From Trichomonas tenax (taxonomy: Eukaryota > Parabasalia > Trichomonadida > Trichomonadidae): DNA of 64,000 bases. Shown one piece after another: positions 28,701 through 39,721 of this stretch. The notes under the pieces are model-generated. The model had not been told where the DNA came from. It was given only the letters and a program-made list of their open reading frames with translations, and searched no databases. The stretch's first letter is position 1; each line of letters opens with the position of its first letter. The stretch is from positions 1 through 64,000 of the forward strand of contig JALKBU010000090.1 of NCBI GenBank assembly GCA_023091735.1, written 5' to 3'. Position numbers and translations under genes: made by a program.

Positions 28701-31700
28701 ATGAATCTCCTCGAACTTCCCATTCCAAAGACGTTCCTGGAGATGCAAAAAGCGTACGAAGAGTACTACAAAACATTTATCACAGAGATGGAGCTGCTTG
28801 GGCCCGACAAATTTAACTCATATATAAAAACATATGTCGAAATGTTGGTCAAATTGTCGAAACAACCGGTCGTTGAGAATGTCGCGAGGACAGCGATCGG
28901 ATTGCTGAGTCTTTATAATTGTGGTTACCCTGATTTTCAAGTTTTAGCAAGAATATTCGACCGAATCGTGCCACAAATGGACAAAGAATACATCAGATTT
29001 ACTTGCTGGGTTGGTGGAAAACTCGTGCACCATCCAAATTACGAGCAATCGAGTTATGTTCATCATTTATTTGAAAGATGCCTCGGATGGATTCGCGCCC
29101 ATGGTCGTCGTGCTCGCCACATGAGCGCTGCACGAATGATTGAAGCTCTCGCTCAAAACGCCGGCAGCGACATTGTTATTTCATATCAACAGCTCCAGAC
29201 AGCCATTTGGCTCCTTGTTTCACATCCATCGCTGCAGCTTGTTGATGCAACTTCGGATGCCATCGCTATGTTTGCTAGAGCGATCATAAGATACGGAAGA
29301 AGCGAATTAGATCAATTCATGAATTTCTTTGACTTACTATGCACAAGACTCATTTCTCTGGGCTCACGCATGAAAATATACACGGCACTGAAGATTTTAC
29401 AGCAATTAATTGAGAGTGGATCGGATTATTTTTTGCCACATTTCCAAAATCTGTTCAAGAACTTGTTTGAGTTCATCCACAGTCCGTCGTTACTCGTCCA
29501 GAGCGCGGCATATGTTACTCTTACATACTTTGTATTCATCGATAAGCAGCAATTCGTAATCAACGTTTTTCCACTCCTCATCGAAGCTTTGGCAAAAATT
29601 TTGCCAGAGTTTCCGAAGGAGATCTCGGAGGCAACAATGATTTTGATTTCTCAATGCCCAGAAGCAACAATTGAACATATTGATTACATTAAACAGCATT
29701 CTTGCGCGTCATCATATGATTATGACAGTGGATGCAGAATATTGATCTCATTGCTCCAAACATTTGGCGAAAAAGTTTTGCCAATTCCCGATTCTTTCAT
29801 CGATAATTTATTACAAGCAGAATTAACAGAATGCATCTCAGATTTCTTCATCGAATACGCAAAGCTTTGCGCAGCATCATTCGGGCACAAATTATGCGAT
29901 AAAATTTACGAAGAACTCAAAAAAGGAAACGACAAGACAACAATTATCGCTCTTTTGACATTATCGAAGCTTCCGTGCGAATCAATTTGCAATCACGATC
30001 AATTCTTGAATCTGATTACAGACAAATTCTCAGAAAAATCGCAAAATGTTCGATGCATCATTCCAAAAGCAATGTATCATCTCTCGCAGAGCTGCGCAAC
30101 ACTCGTTGCACCGATAACACGCAAACTGTTCCAGTTGGCGATCTTTGATTCAGACGAAAACGTAGGATTATCAATTCTCGATATTCTCTCCGAATCCGCG
30201 AATAGAAAGCTCGCCAGCCCGGAGAACATCCAGTACGTCGGTATATTCACATCCGATGGTTCGATCAAAGTCAAAAAAGCCGCTTTTAAGCTTATTGCAA
30301 AAATTGCCGAATTCAATCCGATGGGATTGGCAGCAATTACGCGCGAATCTATGCTCAACTACTTCTTCACAATCAGAAACATCCCAAGTACACGCACACG
30401 CGCAAAGATAATCGACACTTTTCCAGATCTTATTCGTGCATGCTCTCTGACAGTCAGCATCTACACTCCGACGATCATTGACATTGTTGTTCAGTGTCTC
30501 GTCCATCCAATCGAAGCATCAAAAATCGCTCATTTTTATGATCAACAATCAGCGAATGAAATCTGGATAAACATGTGCGAATGCCTCAAAATCGTCACTC
30601 CTATCGATCCTCAGGCTATTTCTAAGTACTTAGCCGATTTAATTCCTGCTCTTTGTCAGCATCTCGATATCAACGAAAAGCGCCCAATTATTCTTTCTTC
30701 GCTCTCTCTTCTTTACGTCCTTCTATCGCCGCCATCTTCTACGATCGAAACACGCGCAATGGTCCCAATCATCGTCGCGAGCTGCTCCAAGTTCCTCAGC
30801 TTGACGCACTCGAGAAAGGCGCGAATGGCAACGCTCAAAGTCATCGGCGCAATTGGTGTCATTGATATCCACCAGAGGCCTGGAATCACAGTCTGCGAGC
30901 CACCGGACTTCGCTGATGATGAGCTCACGCGCAATTTCTTCCATCCATCGCGCGATATGTCATCAACGAACACTATTGATGACACATTATTACTCAATCC
31001 GCAGACAGGCGAACAGTGCATCCACTCCATTGTTGCCAACGCTCTCCTCGACATCTTCAAGGACAACACGCTGGCAGAGTACCACCAGGACACTGCTCTC
31101 GCGTTGGTTGAGATCCTCGAAGCGCCGAAGACCGCTGTTTTGCCGTACTTCGACAAGTTCGTCGCAAAGATGGTTGATTTGATCGAAACAGGAACAGACG
31201 CTCAATTAGAGATTTACTTGCCTCTGTTCACGAGAATCGTCCAGTCATCAGGTCAGTCCGCGACGCCATTCATCGAGCGCACACTCAAGATCATCAACTC
31301 GAGATTCAACGCCTGTCTCGCACAGCAGTTCTTGGACTTGATCATGTCCTTCGCTCAGGTTATGAAGGACTTGTTCGCAAACTACTCAGCAATCACAGTT
31401 TGCATGCTTATTCAATTCCTTAACGACAAGAGGACAACAGACGAAAAGCCGTGTTTGGCTGTCATCGAGACATTTTCCAACATCTGCGAGTACTCGACAG
31501 ACTTGAATTACTTGATCATCACATCTGTCGCGGATACAATCATGAGAGAGAACACAATCAGATCTCTCAAGCTCGCCGGTCTCCAGATGTTCGACAAGCT
31601 CGTTAGAAGCGTCGACATCTTCAAGAAGATCGGACCAATCGTTAGATCTCTCGAATACTGCCTCGCAGCGAAAGACGAGCAAGTCAACAAGCAGGCGATG

Positions 31701-34700
31701 AACTTGCTGTACTCTCTCTTGTTAGCACAAGGAAGGAACTTCTTGTTGAATGCGGATCCAATTCTTGACTACATCAAGATTCACAACATGGAAACGCCAC
31801 AGCTCCACGACATCATCAAGGCTGTTTCCCAGGGCCAAGGCTATGCATCATTCGCTCCGATTCCGCAGCCATCGCTGAGGATTCCAAGGAGTCACTCCAC
31901 GAACACGCAGCACCAGTTCAACGAGGAAGTCATCATCTCTAAGATCCTCACCCCAGCTGTCGGCTACAACAGACACTTGGAGCAGTGGTTGCACTCCTTT
32001 GTTCTCACTGCCATCGCTTACAGCCCAATGCAGTGCATCAGAGTTTGCTCAGGAATCGCATCGACATATCGCCCACTCGCAATGGCACTCTTCAAGGTTG
32101 CTTTCTTGACGTGCTGGAACCAGTTCAGCGACAACGCGCGCAGGCAGACAGAGATGACATTCCACTCGCTGATCATTGCACCAGAAAACTACGACAGCGT
32201 CGTCAGAGAGATATTGGACCTCCTCTTCTTCATGTCGAAGATGGAGAACCCAATCAACATTCCAGCATTCGACCTCTGCAAGAGCTGCATCAGATACGGA
32301 TACAACGCATTCGCTCTCTTCAGGCTTCAGCAGGAACTCTACAACGAGCCATCTCCAGACATCATTAGGACGGTCACACTCCTGATCGATGCATACATGG
32401 AGTCCGGTGACTGGAATAACGCACTCGCGATCTGGAAGGAGTTCGTTCCGAGAGTCGCCGCATTATCGAGACCGGAGACAGTCTCAAAGCTCAGGATTTG
32501 GGACAGAATCATGCCATACTTCGTCCAGAAGTTCAAGATGGGTGACAACTCTGTCTTCCCAGGCCTCGTCAAGTCTCTCGCCGGAATGGCCCGCTGGAGT
32601 GAGCTCGGCGACTTGATGGACAGCTTCGTCAAGATGGGTCTCTCTTTGCAGAGATCGGCAGCTCCTTACATGGCGAACGCTATGATGCACCTCAGGAGAT
32701 GGGACGATCTGGACAAGGCACTAAGAAGTGCGCCTGACGACTCACTGAGATGCTTCACACTCAGAGCAGTCTCTCAGCTCCACGCAAGGCAGTACGAGCA
32801 AGTCGAGAAGACGATCAACGAGGCTTTCTCGCTGTTAGCGAGTAGGCCGATCACGATGTGGGGCATCAATCAGAGGATCTCAACAGATACAATGCTCGTC
32901 GCACAGCAGCTTGTCGAGATCTTGGATATGAAGAACTGGCTCAACAACGAAGAAATGAGGCCGCAGATCGAAGCCGTTTGGTCAGAGAGACTCGCAACAG
33001 CACCAAGAAACTTCGAGATCTGGCTCAAAGTCTTAGGCAACAGATCTGCACTCACCGGCACGCACAGAGATGCTTCTTACATCGAGTTCTTCAACTTGAA
33101 GAGCTTGACAATGGACACAAAGCTCCACATGAACTCATACAACGCTCTCTTCCACGGCCTCGATCCTCTCACATGCTCCGACCCACTCCCGAAAATCTGC
33201 TACGTCGTCGCACAGTGGAACACCGGCGACAGAGTCGGGGCGATGAAGGCGATGGACGAGATCACGAAGGAGATCTCCGGAGAACTCGTTGACAGATGCC
33301 ACGCCATTTACGCATCGTGGCTCATCGAGACAGGCGAATCAATCAACGACTTCAAGCTCGCGTTCGACAACCTCAAAGATAATCCAGTTCTCACCCAGTA
33401 CGTCACAGACAACGTCGCAACAACGAACAGGCACAGGAAGATCTCAAACACGAGTATGCTCTTCCTTCCTAAGGCCGTCATGTCGAAGATGAGCGAGCAG
33501 TCGTTCGACATCGAAGTCCTCAGGATGTGGTGCGACGTCAACACTCAGTTGATCTCTCTTGACAAAACCGATGTTGCAAGATACGTCACAAACGCTATCG
33601 ACGCTCTCACGCACTGCTGCTTGATTGCTCCTTCATTCACTGACATCGTTCAGCTCCTCAACTTGTTCTTCGAGCACGCGAGTGAAGGAAACGTCTTCAG
33701 CCACGCAACGAACGGCTACTTGAACAGATTGTCTCCGAAGCTGATCCTTCAGGCATCTCCACAGCTCTTAGTACAGCTCTCTCATCCAAATCCAGCTGTC
33801 GCACAATACGTCCACGACACAGTCTTCAACCTCCTCCACGAGCACTACCACGAGTTGATCTTCTCCATCATCGTCATGAAGTTCAGCAGAGACAACGCGA
33901 GAGCGAAGGCAGCGTTCAACTTGTTCGATGAGTTCAAGAAGATGAACCCTTCAGCGCACGACGAAGTCTTCACAATCCGCAAGTGCTTGTTGAGAGCTGC
34001 CGTCACATGGTACGAGAAAGTCATGCAGCGCATCACAGACGCATTCGACCACTACGCGATGCAGCAGTACGACCTCATGGTCGAGACTCTTAAGTCTATC
34101 ACACAGATGGTCCAGACACCGAAGTGCGCTCTCCACGAGGAGTTCGCGAACGTATACGGCACAAACATCTCAACACTCAGCCGCATTCTCAAGGTCTTCT
34201 CTCCACTCAACAAGAACCAGATGATGCAGGTCACGCAGTGGTGCAAGTCAATGCAGGCTTTGCTCGCTGACGACATCAAGAAGATCCGCATCATCCAACT
34301 CGCATCGATCTCGGAGTCTCTCGCAAATAAGACGCACTTCCAGCTCGCTGTTCCAGGCACATACAAACCGGGAAAGCCAATCATCCGCATCAAATACTTC
34401 GTCGGACAGTTCTCAGTCTACATGAGCAAGCAACAGCCGAAGGACGTCGTCATCTGCGGTGAAGACGGTAACTTCTACCAGTATCTTGTTAAGGGCCACG
34501 AAGATCTTAGGCTCGATGAGAGAATTCAGCAGTTCTTCAGACTCATCAATTCATATCTCAAGAGAGAGACATACTTCGGATCCAACATCATCCAGACAAT
34601 GTCCGTCATTCCTCTCTCCATCACAAACGGCCTCGTCCAGTGGGTCTCCGGCACGGACACTCTCAGGTCCGTCGTCGAGCAGTACAGGCGCCTCAAGATG

Positions 34701-35507
34701 CGCGATCCGATCCAGGAATATGCGCTCACAGAGAAGCTCTCCCACCAGTCATTCGACTACATGCTTCCGATCCAGAAGATGAACATCATCACAAAAGTTA
34801 TGCGCGCTGTCCCAGGAACAGACTTAGCGAACTACTTCTACCTCAAGGCGCGTTCTCCGGATGTCTGGCACAAGAGGATCTCGACGTTCTCTATTTCGAC
34901 AGCCATCACATCAATGGTCGGCTACATCATCGGCCTTGGCGACAGGCACCCGTCCAACTTGCTAATCGACAGGTTCACAGGAAAGCTCATCCACATCGAC
35001 TTCGGTGACTGCTTCGAGAGGGCCGCGAAGAGAAAGTTCCTCCCAGAAGTTGTCCCGTTCAGGCTGACGAGGATGATGGTCAAGGCAATGGGTGTCACTG
35101 GAACAGCAGGAACATTCTCTACTGCTTTCATCAACACGTCAAGAGTTTTGCGCGAGAACAAGAGAGTGCTGATCATGGTCCTCGCTATCTTCGTCCACGA
35201 GCCTTTAGTCGATCCACGCGAGAAGAAGTCCTCCGCAAGCACAGACAAAGACAGGGCGAAGTCATTCGTTTCGTTCTCAGAAGTCACGGGTTCGGTCATC
35301 GATAAAGGACGCGTTCTCCTCATGGATCCATCAGACAAGGCAACGGACACGGAGATGAGAGCGAGAGTCAACACAAAGCTTTCAGGATCAGACTTCGGCA
35401 CAGAGAAGCCGCTCTCCATCGAGGAGCAGGCGCAGAGACTCATCAAGGAGGCAACAGACAACTACAACATCGCGAAAATGTACTCCGGATGGTGCCCGTT
35501 CTGGTGA
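28701..35507 (+). CDS. TOR: TOR protein kinase (PIKK family)
   Basis: A protein of 2268 residues, a little shorter than animal TOR (about 2550). TOR couples nutrient state to growth. The N-terminal half is HEAT-like helical repeats and a FAT domain follows (from about 1130). An FRB-like region begins with W1770 (WYEKVMQRITDAF). The kinase domain follows, with GLGDRHPSNLLIDR (about 2079), LIHIDFGDCFE (about 2098) and PFRLTRMMVKAMGVTGTAG; this distinguishes TOR from other PIKKs. The last 33 residues are a FATC domain ending in YSGWCPFW. At the position of mTOR Ser2035 there is Ile1778, and no tryptophan stands at the mTOR Trp2101 position (1862-1866 read IKKIRII region), so rapamycin-FKBP binding is doubtful. 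The second half is clearly richer in G+C than the first. ATCAAAAATTG lies about 25 bases before the ATG. Confidence 0.97.
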   Translation: MNLLELPIPKTFLEMQKAYEEYYKTFITEMELLGPDKFNSYIKTYVEMLVKLSKQPVVENVARTAIGLLSLYNCGYPDFQVLARIFDRIVPQMDKEYIRFTCWVGGKLVHHPNYEQSSYVHHLFERCLGWIRAHGRRARHMSAARMIEALAQNAGSDIVISYQQLQTAIWLLVSHPSLQLVDATSDAIAMFARAIIRYGRSELDQFMNFFDLLCTRLISLGSRMKIYTALKILQQLIESGSDYFLPHFQNLFKNLFEFIHSPSLLVQSAAYVTLTYFVFIDKQQFVINVFPLLIEALAKILPEFPKEISEATMILISQCPEATIEHIDYIKQHSCASSYDYDSGCRILISLLQTFGEKVLPIPDSFIDNLLQAELTECISDFFIEYAKLCAASFGHKLCDKIYEELKKGNDKTTIIALLTLSKLPCESICNHDQFLNLITDKFSEKSQNVRCIIPKAMYHLSQSCATLVAPITRKLFQLAIFDSDENVGLSILDILSESANRKLASPENIQYVGIFTSDGSIKVKKAAFKLIAKIAEFNPMGLAAITRESMLNYFFTIRNIPSTRTRAKIIDTFPDLIRACSLTVSIYTPTIIDIVVQCLVHPIEASKIAHFYDQQSANEIWINMCECLKIVTPIDPQAISKYLADLIPALCQHLDINEKRPIILSSLSLLYVLLSPPSSTIETRAMVPIIVASCSKFLSLTHSRKARMATLKVIGAIGVIDIHQRPGITVCEPPDFADDELTRNFFHPSRDMSSTNTIDDTLLLNPQTGEQCIHSIVANALLDIFKDNTLAEYHQDTALALVEILEAPKTAVLPYFDKFVAKMVDLIETGTDAQLEIYLPLFTRIVQSSGQSATPFIERTLKIINSRFNACLAQQFLDLIMSFAQVMKDLFANYSAITVCMLIQFLNDKRTTDEKPCLAVIETFSNICEYSTDLNYLIITSVADTIMRENTIRSLKLAGLQMFDKLVRSVDIFKKIGPIVRSLEYCLAAKDEQVNKQAMNLLYSLLLAQGRNFLLNADPILDYIKIHNMETPQLHDIIKAVSQGQGYASFAPIPQPSLRIPRSHSTNTQHQFNEEVIISKILTPAVGYNRHLEQWLHSFVLTAIAYSPMQCIRVCSGIASTYRPLAMALFKVAFLTCWNQFSDNARRQTEMTFHSLIIAPENYDSVVREILDLLFFMSKMENPINIPAFDLCKSCIRYGYNAFALFRLQQELYNEPSPDIIRTVTLLIDAYMESGDWNNALAIWKEFVPRVAALSRPETVSKLRIWDRIMPYFVQKFKMGDNSVFPGLVKSLAGMARWSELGDLMDSFVKMGLSLQRSAAPYMANAMMHLRRWDDLDKALRSAPDDSLRCFTLRAVSQLHARQYEQVEKTINEAFSLLASRPITMWGINQRISTDTMLVAQQLVEILDMKNWLNNEEMRPQIEAVWSERLATAPRNFEIWLKVLGNRSALTGTHRDASYIEFFNLKSLTMDTKLHMNSYNALFHGLDPLTCSDPLPKICYVVAQWNTGDRVGAMKAMDEITKEISGELVDRCHAIYASWLIETGESINDFKLAFDNLKDNPVLTQYVTDNVATTNRHRKISNTSMLFLPKAVMSKMSEQSFDIEVLRMWCDVNTQLISLDKTDVARYVTNAIDALTHCCLIAPSFTDIVQLLNLFFEHASEGNVFSHATNGYLNRLSPKLILQASPQLLVQLSHPNPAVAQYVHDTVFNLLHEHYHELIFSIIVMKFSRDNARAKAAFNLFDEFKKMNPSAHDEVFTIRKCLLRAAVTWYEKVMQRITDAFDHYAMQQYDLMVETLKSITQMVQTPKCALHEEFANVYGTNISTLSRILKVFSPLNKNQMMQVTQWCKSMQALLADDIKKIRIIQLASISESLANKTHFQLAVPGTYKPGKPIIRIKYFVGQFSVYMSKQQPKDVVICGEDGNFYQYLVKGHEDLRLDERIQQFFRLINSYLKRETYFGSNIIQTMSVIPLSITNGLVQWVSGTDTLRSVVEQYRRLKMRDPIQEYALTEKLSHQSFDYMLPIQKMNIITKVMRAVPGTDLANYFYLKARSPDVWHKRISTFSISTAITSMVGYIIGLGDRHPSNLLIDRFTGKLIHIDFGDCFERAAKRKFLPEVVPFRLTRMMVKAMGVTGTAGTFSTAFINTSRVLRENKRVLIMVLAIFVHEPLVDPREKKSSASTDKDRAKSFVSFSEVTGSVIDKGRVLLMDPSDKATDTEMRARVNTKLSGSDFGTEKPLSIEEQAQRLIKEATDNYNIAKMYSGWCPFW

Positions 35508-36419
35508 TTCCCATTTCATTTATTTCGATTTGTTATAATTTTACCATTATTATTAAAAATACATTATCAATTCTAGATTTGATAATAAAATATATGGAAA
35601 ATTAGAAAATTCGTATTTATAAGGTAATCCATAGCTCATAAAATTATATTTGGTGTTTCTATATCCAAAATGTTGTTTATATTATATCTGTTGAAGAAGT
35701 TATAATTTTGCATGTCAAAAAAATCTAGATTAAATAATTTTAATTATTGTACGATATGGAGCTTTGTATAGAGATGTAAATGATGTAGTTTCTCACATAT
35801 CAATACTATTAAACAAGAGAATCAACAGGTGATCCACTTTATCAGTGCATCGTCGAATTTGAGGAGTATGCAAAGCCTACATGCATGTAATTGAATATAA
35901 AAGGATAAAAAAATTCTGGTAAGTCTAATTTTTATAACGTATTCACTTCAGTCTACAGATAGGGAAAAAAATCGAAATCCGATTAGAAATTGCATAGTGT
36001 ATGTAAACCTAGGAAATATTTCAATGAATTTTATCAATTTTTTCAATGCAGTTTATCGTCATGTTTGATTTTCAATGATTAAATCTGCATTTGCTTAAAA
36101 GATTTCAAGTTTGTAACATTCATTATATTCAATGGAATTAACTGCTAGCTATCATAGTTTTCGGCTCGAGCTTGGATTGTTTGAACAAAATTTTAGGAAA
36201 TTTAAGGGTGCGCCTAAAACGATATGACCCTCTCAATTTTTAAGGTTATTTTCCGTTAAAGATTTTCAGCTCGAAATAAAGAGTATATCAAACTTTGAGT
36301 TTAGGAAAATATCTAGCTATATTATAAGCAATATGGCTGTGTTGTTTCTGATTAAAAAGGTTTAAATCGCTGATTTTGAATTTTTGGAATATTTTTTTCA
36401 AAAAAACAAAAATTAGAAA

Positions 36420-36449
36420 TTTACATGTCAAAGATTTAATTACATGTTA
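36420..36449. promoter_or_regulatory. paired TTTACATG motif
   Basis: TTTACATGTCA at 36420 and ATTACATGTTA at 36439, starts 19 bases apart, 235 bases upstream of the CDK8-like start. Confidence 0.4.
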
Positions 36450-36608
36450 AATTTCGAATATTGTTTAACAAAATCATTACAGAAAGCATTATTCACAATA
36501 CCAAATATTGCATATTATAGTTTTATCGAAATATAACATATTGAAATGATTTAATATGAATGATAGTGATGTGAATAGGATCAAAAAAAAAGAAATGTCG
36601 TCTTTAAT

Positions 36609-36638
36609 TTTACATGACAATTTTCCATTTACACGACA
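36609..36638. promoter_or_regulatory. paired TTTACATG motif, second pair
   Basis: TTTACATGACA at 36609 and TTTACACGACA at 36628, starts 19 bases apart, ending 17 bases before the chosen kinase ATG. Its position supports placing the start at 36655 and reading the upstream in-frame codons as leader. Confidence 0.4.
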
Positions 36639-36654
36639 GAATCAAAAATATATA

Positions 36655-37671
36655 ATGTCGACTGAACCGGAGCAGCAGAGCCAGAACAGCCTCGGAAAGG
36701 GAACGTACGGAGAGGCGTTCAAGTTCATCGACGAAAAAGGGAACCCATTCAGCGTCAAAAAATCGAAACCGATCCAATCAGACAAATTAATTCCCTCAGT
36801 TGTCATCAGGGAGATCTGTTTGCTGAGCGAGCCCGACTACCCGCACATCATCCACGCGCAGAAAGTCTCTCTCGAAGAGCGGCCTTCGTATCAATATTCT
36901 TTAAACTTTAACTACGATTATGGGACCATAGACGTGTACAAATTGGGAAATTACCTCGGCACGTCGCTTCGGAATCCACGATTGAGACCGATTCTCGCAA
37001 AATCAATTTTATTTCAACTGTTGCTTGCGTTAAATCACCTACACTCGCGCGGTATCATCCACTGCGATATTACGCCTTCGAACCTTATAATTATGCCGAA
37101 AACGTATGAAAGACCCGGAATTCTCAAATTAATAGATTTTGGGCTCTCGAGGACAGCGGAGTGGAAAGACCAGCAGAAGAGCACAATCGTCGTCACTATT
37201 TGGTATCGTTCGCCTGAGCTGTTGATGGACGACAAAAAATATACAACATCGATCGATATTTGGGCCGCCGGATGTATATTCGCTGAGCTCCTCACTGGAA
37301 AAGTTCTTTTTCACTCAGAGGAGAAAAAAACAAATGATTTTTGCGATAAACAAATGTCGTCGATTTTGAGAATTATGGGCAACTTCAAGAAAGAAGATAT
37401 GCCAGCGAATCCAGGAATGTACGTTAATGACTTCAATAAATTGAACAGCAGGCAAATGGAAAATAAATTCGAAGAAACATTTAGAGACATCGATGCGGAC
37501 GCAGGCGACTTATTAAGGTCGATGCTGTGCTTGAATCCAAATAACAGAATCAGTGCTTATAATGCTTTAAGACATCAATATTTTAATAAGGCTCCTGTTC
37601 CTGTAATGAACATCACCAGCATATTTGATGACTGGCAGGAGATCGAAAATAGCATTTGGAAGAAGAGATAA
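36655..37671 (+). CDS. CDK8: CDK8-like cyclin-dependent kinase
   Basis: A protein of 338 residues from the ATG at 36655. A glycine loop (GKGTYGEAF, from about 14), the ATP-anchoring Lys in FSVKKSK and a PSTAIRE-like helix SVVIREICLL are present. IDFGLSR has Asp161, and VVTIWYRSPELLM forms the activation segment. Two features point to the Mediator kinase CDK8: a residue run before the DFG (IIMPKTYERPGILKLIDFG, compare ILVMGEGPERGRVKIAD) and SIDIWAAGCIFAELLTGKVLFHSEEKKTND with a following QMSSILRIMG. CDK8 with cyclin C phosphorylates transcription factors and RNA polymerase II components. The catalytic loop reads HCDITPSN instead of HRDLKPxN. Asp138 and the Asn are kept, but the Arg and the Lys are replaced. 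Other CDKs remain possible. Confidence 0.75.
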   Translation: MSTEPEQQSQNSLGKGTYGEAFKFIDEKGNPFSVKKSKPIQSDKLIPSVVIREICLLSEPDYPHIIHAQKVSLEERPSYQYSLNFNYDYGTIDVYKLGNYLGTSLRNPRLRPILAKSILFQLLLALNHLHSRGIIHCDITPSNLIIMPKTYERPGILKLIDFGLSRTAEWKDQQKSTIVVTIWYRSPELLMDDKKYTTSIDIWAAGCIFAELLTGKVLFHSEEKKTNDFCDKQMSSILRIMGNFKKEDMPANPGMYVNDFNKLNSRQMENKFEETFRDIDADAGDLLRSMLCLNPNNRISAYNALRHQYFNKAPVPVMNITSIFDDWQEIENSIWKKR

Positions 37672-39721
37672 TTGTTTGATATATTATTTGTTTGTAATTT
37701 ATTTATATAATAAATTTGTTAGATTATGAATCGATTGTATTCATCCCAAAATATGTGTTCTCATATCAAATGACTAGTTTTGATAATTTTTTAATTTTCA
37801 AAGTCAAACCACAAAATCAGACCACAGCAACCTATATTTAATCATAAATATCAAAAATATAAATAACCAAATCATTGAAAATATATATTTATTGGCATAC
37901 CAAATATTTTCAAATAATACATTAGAAATTCGGATTTTGGCATTACAATTGCATTTTAATTATCCTTCTATTAATGTATTATAACTCTAGATGGCAAAAA
38001 AAACAATGATATTTTCTTGTCATTTTATATTTTGTTGCATGGCTCTCTAATTATGTGGGTTTTATTTAAAAATCTAAATTAAGTGTATTTTCGATTTCCT
38101 AAAGGCCGAACAATGTCACTGGCAAATATTCGATAATTTTTCCATCAAGAATTAAATTTAACTTAAAATTTTCAAAGCATAACCATATCTGTTTCCAAAT
38201 TTTCGGCAATTTTTTGATTTTACCTCAAAATTTATGACTTATAAGAAGTAATTCCACTCTGAAAAAGTACTTATTAGCATAAAATAAATAGAAATTTAGA
38301 ATCAGCATATGGTGTAGATGCCAAATATATCATAAAAATTTTAACCTTACCGTAAAGTTCAGAAAAATCACAAAAGTGATATAAAAATGATCGGACTTTT
38401 CTACTGCATATATTATGCTAAGTTCAAATTTTACTAAAAAAGCCCAAAATAATTCTGAAGATAAACGATATATAAAAACTTCTTTTTTGGCTTTTTAAAT
38501 GAAGCTTTGTTTGAACCGCTCTAGGAATCAAGTTCCAGGAAATTTTAAATAATTGGGAAGATTTAACATTAACTACCCTCTAGAAAAAACATGTTTAATC
38601 CCCGGCATTATTACAATCCATTTAAGGTTATTGTCAGCTTTTCTAAGAAAGTTTAGTTCCCACAGCGCAAAACTTCAAAATTTCTAGCAAGGTTCGAGAG
38701 TCTCATTATAGAGGCCCTATAGATTAGATGTAACTACTAACAAAGCAAAAATAAATCATCCTACGTGAATATGCAAATTTCTCAATTAAAAACGTCGATT
38801 TGTTGCTTTTAATAGATGAAAATACTTATTGCAGCTACTTTAATATTGTTTTATACAACTTTTACTACTTAATTCACTTTATTTGATTAAATATTTAAAC
38901 TTTCACATAAATACAGAATTTCTTAAACAATGTAAGTACTATATTAGAATTTACATCTTAATAACATAAATAAATAGAAATTTCGTAAATACTTATTAAA
39001 ATAGCGAAATCGAAATCGTATTTTGATCAATTTTAGGAGTTTATGAGTAGTTATAGGAATAAAATGCCTGCATGTAGCCTGTATGCTTTGTAGGAGTTAA
39101 CAAATTACGTCTTATCACACTAATTGCGAAGATATTATTTTTATTTAGAAAAAGAAAGGACATATGTTATAATCAATGCAACAACCAACATCTAGGCCAT
39201 GAATGCAGCAATATCTCTATTCTCGTTTATGGTAAGAGGCCTTAGTTAGAGTGGACCTACTTCTCTTGGATATGATGCATATTTTTGCAAAAAATCTGCC
39301 GAATAAAAATTCATTTTACCATAAGAATTTAACATTCCATTATCAGTTGTATCTATAAATCAAATAAAAAATTTCTACAAAAAAATTCTAAACCAACATA
39401 AAAATCAATTTGACATCAAAAATAGATATTCTATGTGATAAATTATCTAAATATCAAATAAAATATTAAAAATAATTTTCAAAAAATCAAATTTCAAAAT
39501 TTCGATAATAATAGCTTATAAATATACTTTTATATCTAAATTTTGAAAATTGCTCAAAAAATAATATTCTGACTATGCAATCATTAAAAACTTTCATAAA
39601 ATATATATTAAATAATATTCAGAATACAAATATAGAAGAAAAATGAAAAAATAAGAAAAGTGAGGTGTTTGAGAGATTTACAATAATCGCGTCCGACCAC
39701 ATACGGAATTATTTGGAAATA
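37672..39721. other. long A+T-rich spacer with dispersed repeat
   Basis: No gene seen. It holds copy 2 of the 86-bp repeat at 38505-38590. The frame of the next gene is open back to about 39665 without an ATG before 39722. Confidence 0.5.
38505..38590. repeat. 86-bp dispersed repeat, copy 2
   Basis: Nearly identical to 14037-14122 through CTAGGAATCA(A/T)GTTCCAGG and the following A+T tract to CTCTAGAAAAAAC. Here the downstream GTTTCGCCG phrase is replaced by ATGTTTAATCCCCGG. Confidence 0.7.

Larger units (their letters stand above)
35508..36654. other. A+T-rich spacer before the CDK8-like gene
   Basis: No gene seen. The last 250 bases carry two TTTACATG pairs (36420, 36609) and TCAAAAA at 36642. 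Upstream ATGs at 36556 and 36595 are in frame with the kinase but encode an A+T-rich leader-like stretch. Confidence 0.5.

Noticed and set aside
30650..35460. Many 60-180-codon frames opposite or beside TOR
   Set aside because: All lie within the TOR frame and share its codon bias; no independent support.
36556..36654. 33-codon N-terminal extension of the CDK8-like kinase
   Set aside because: It is A+T-rich, contains the TTTACATG motif pair and TCAAAAA, and looks like leader sequence.
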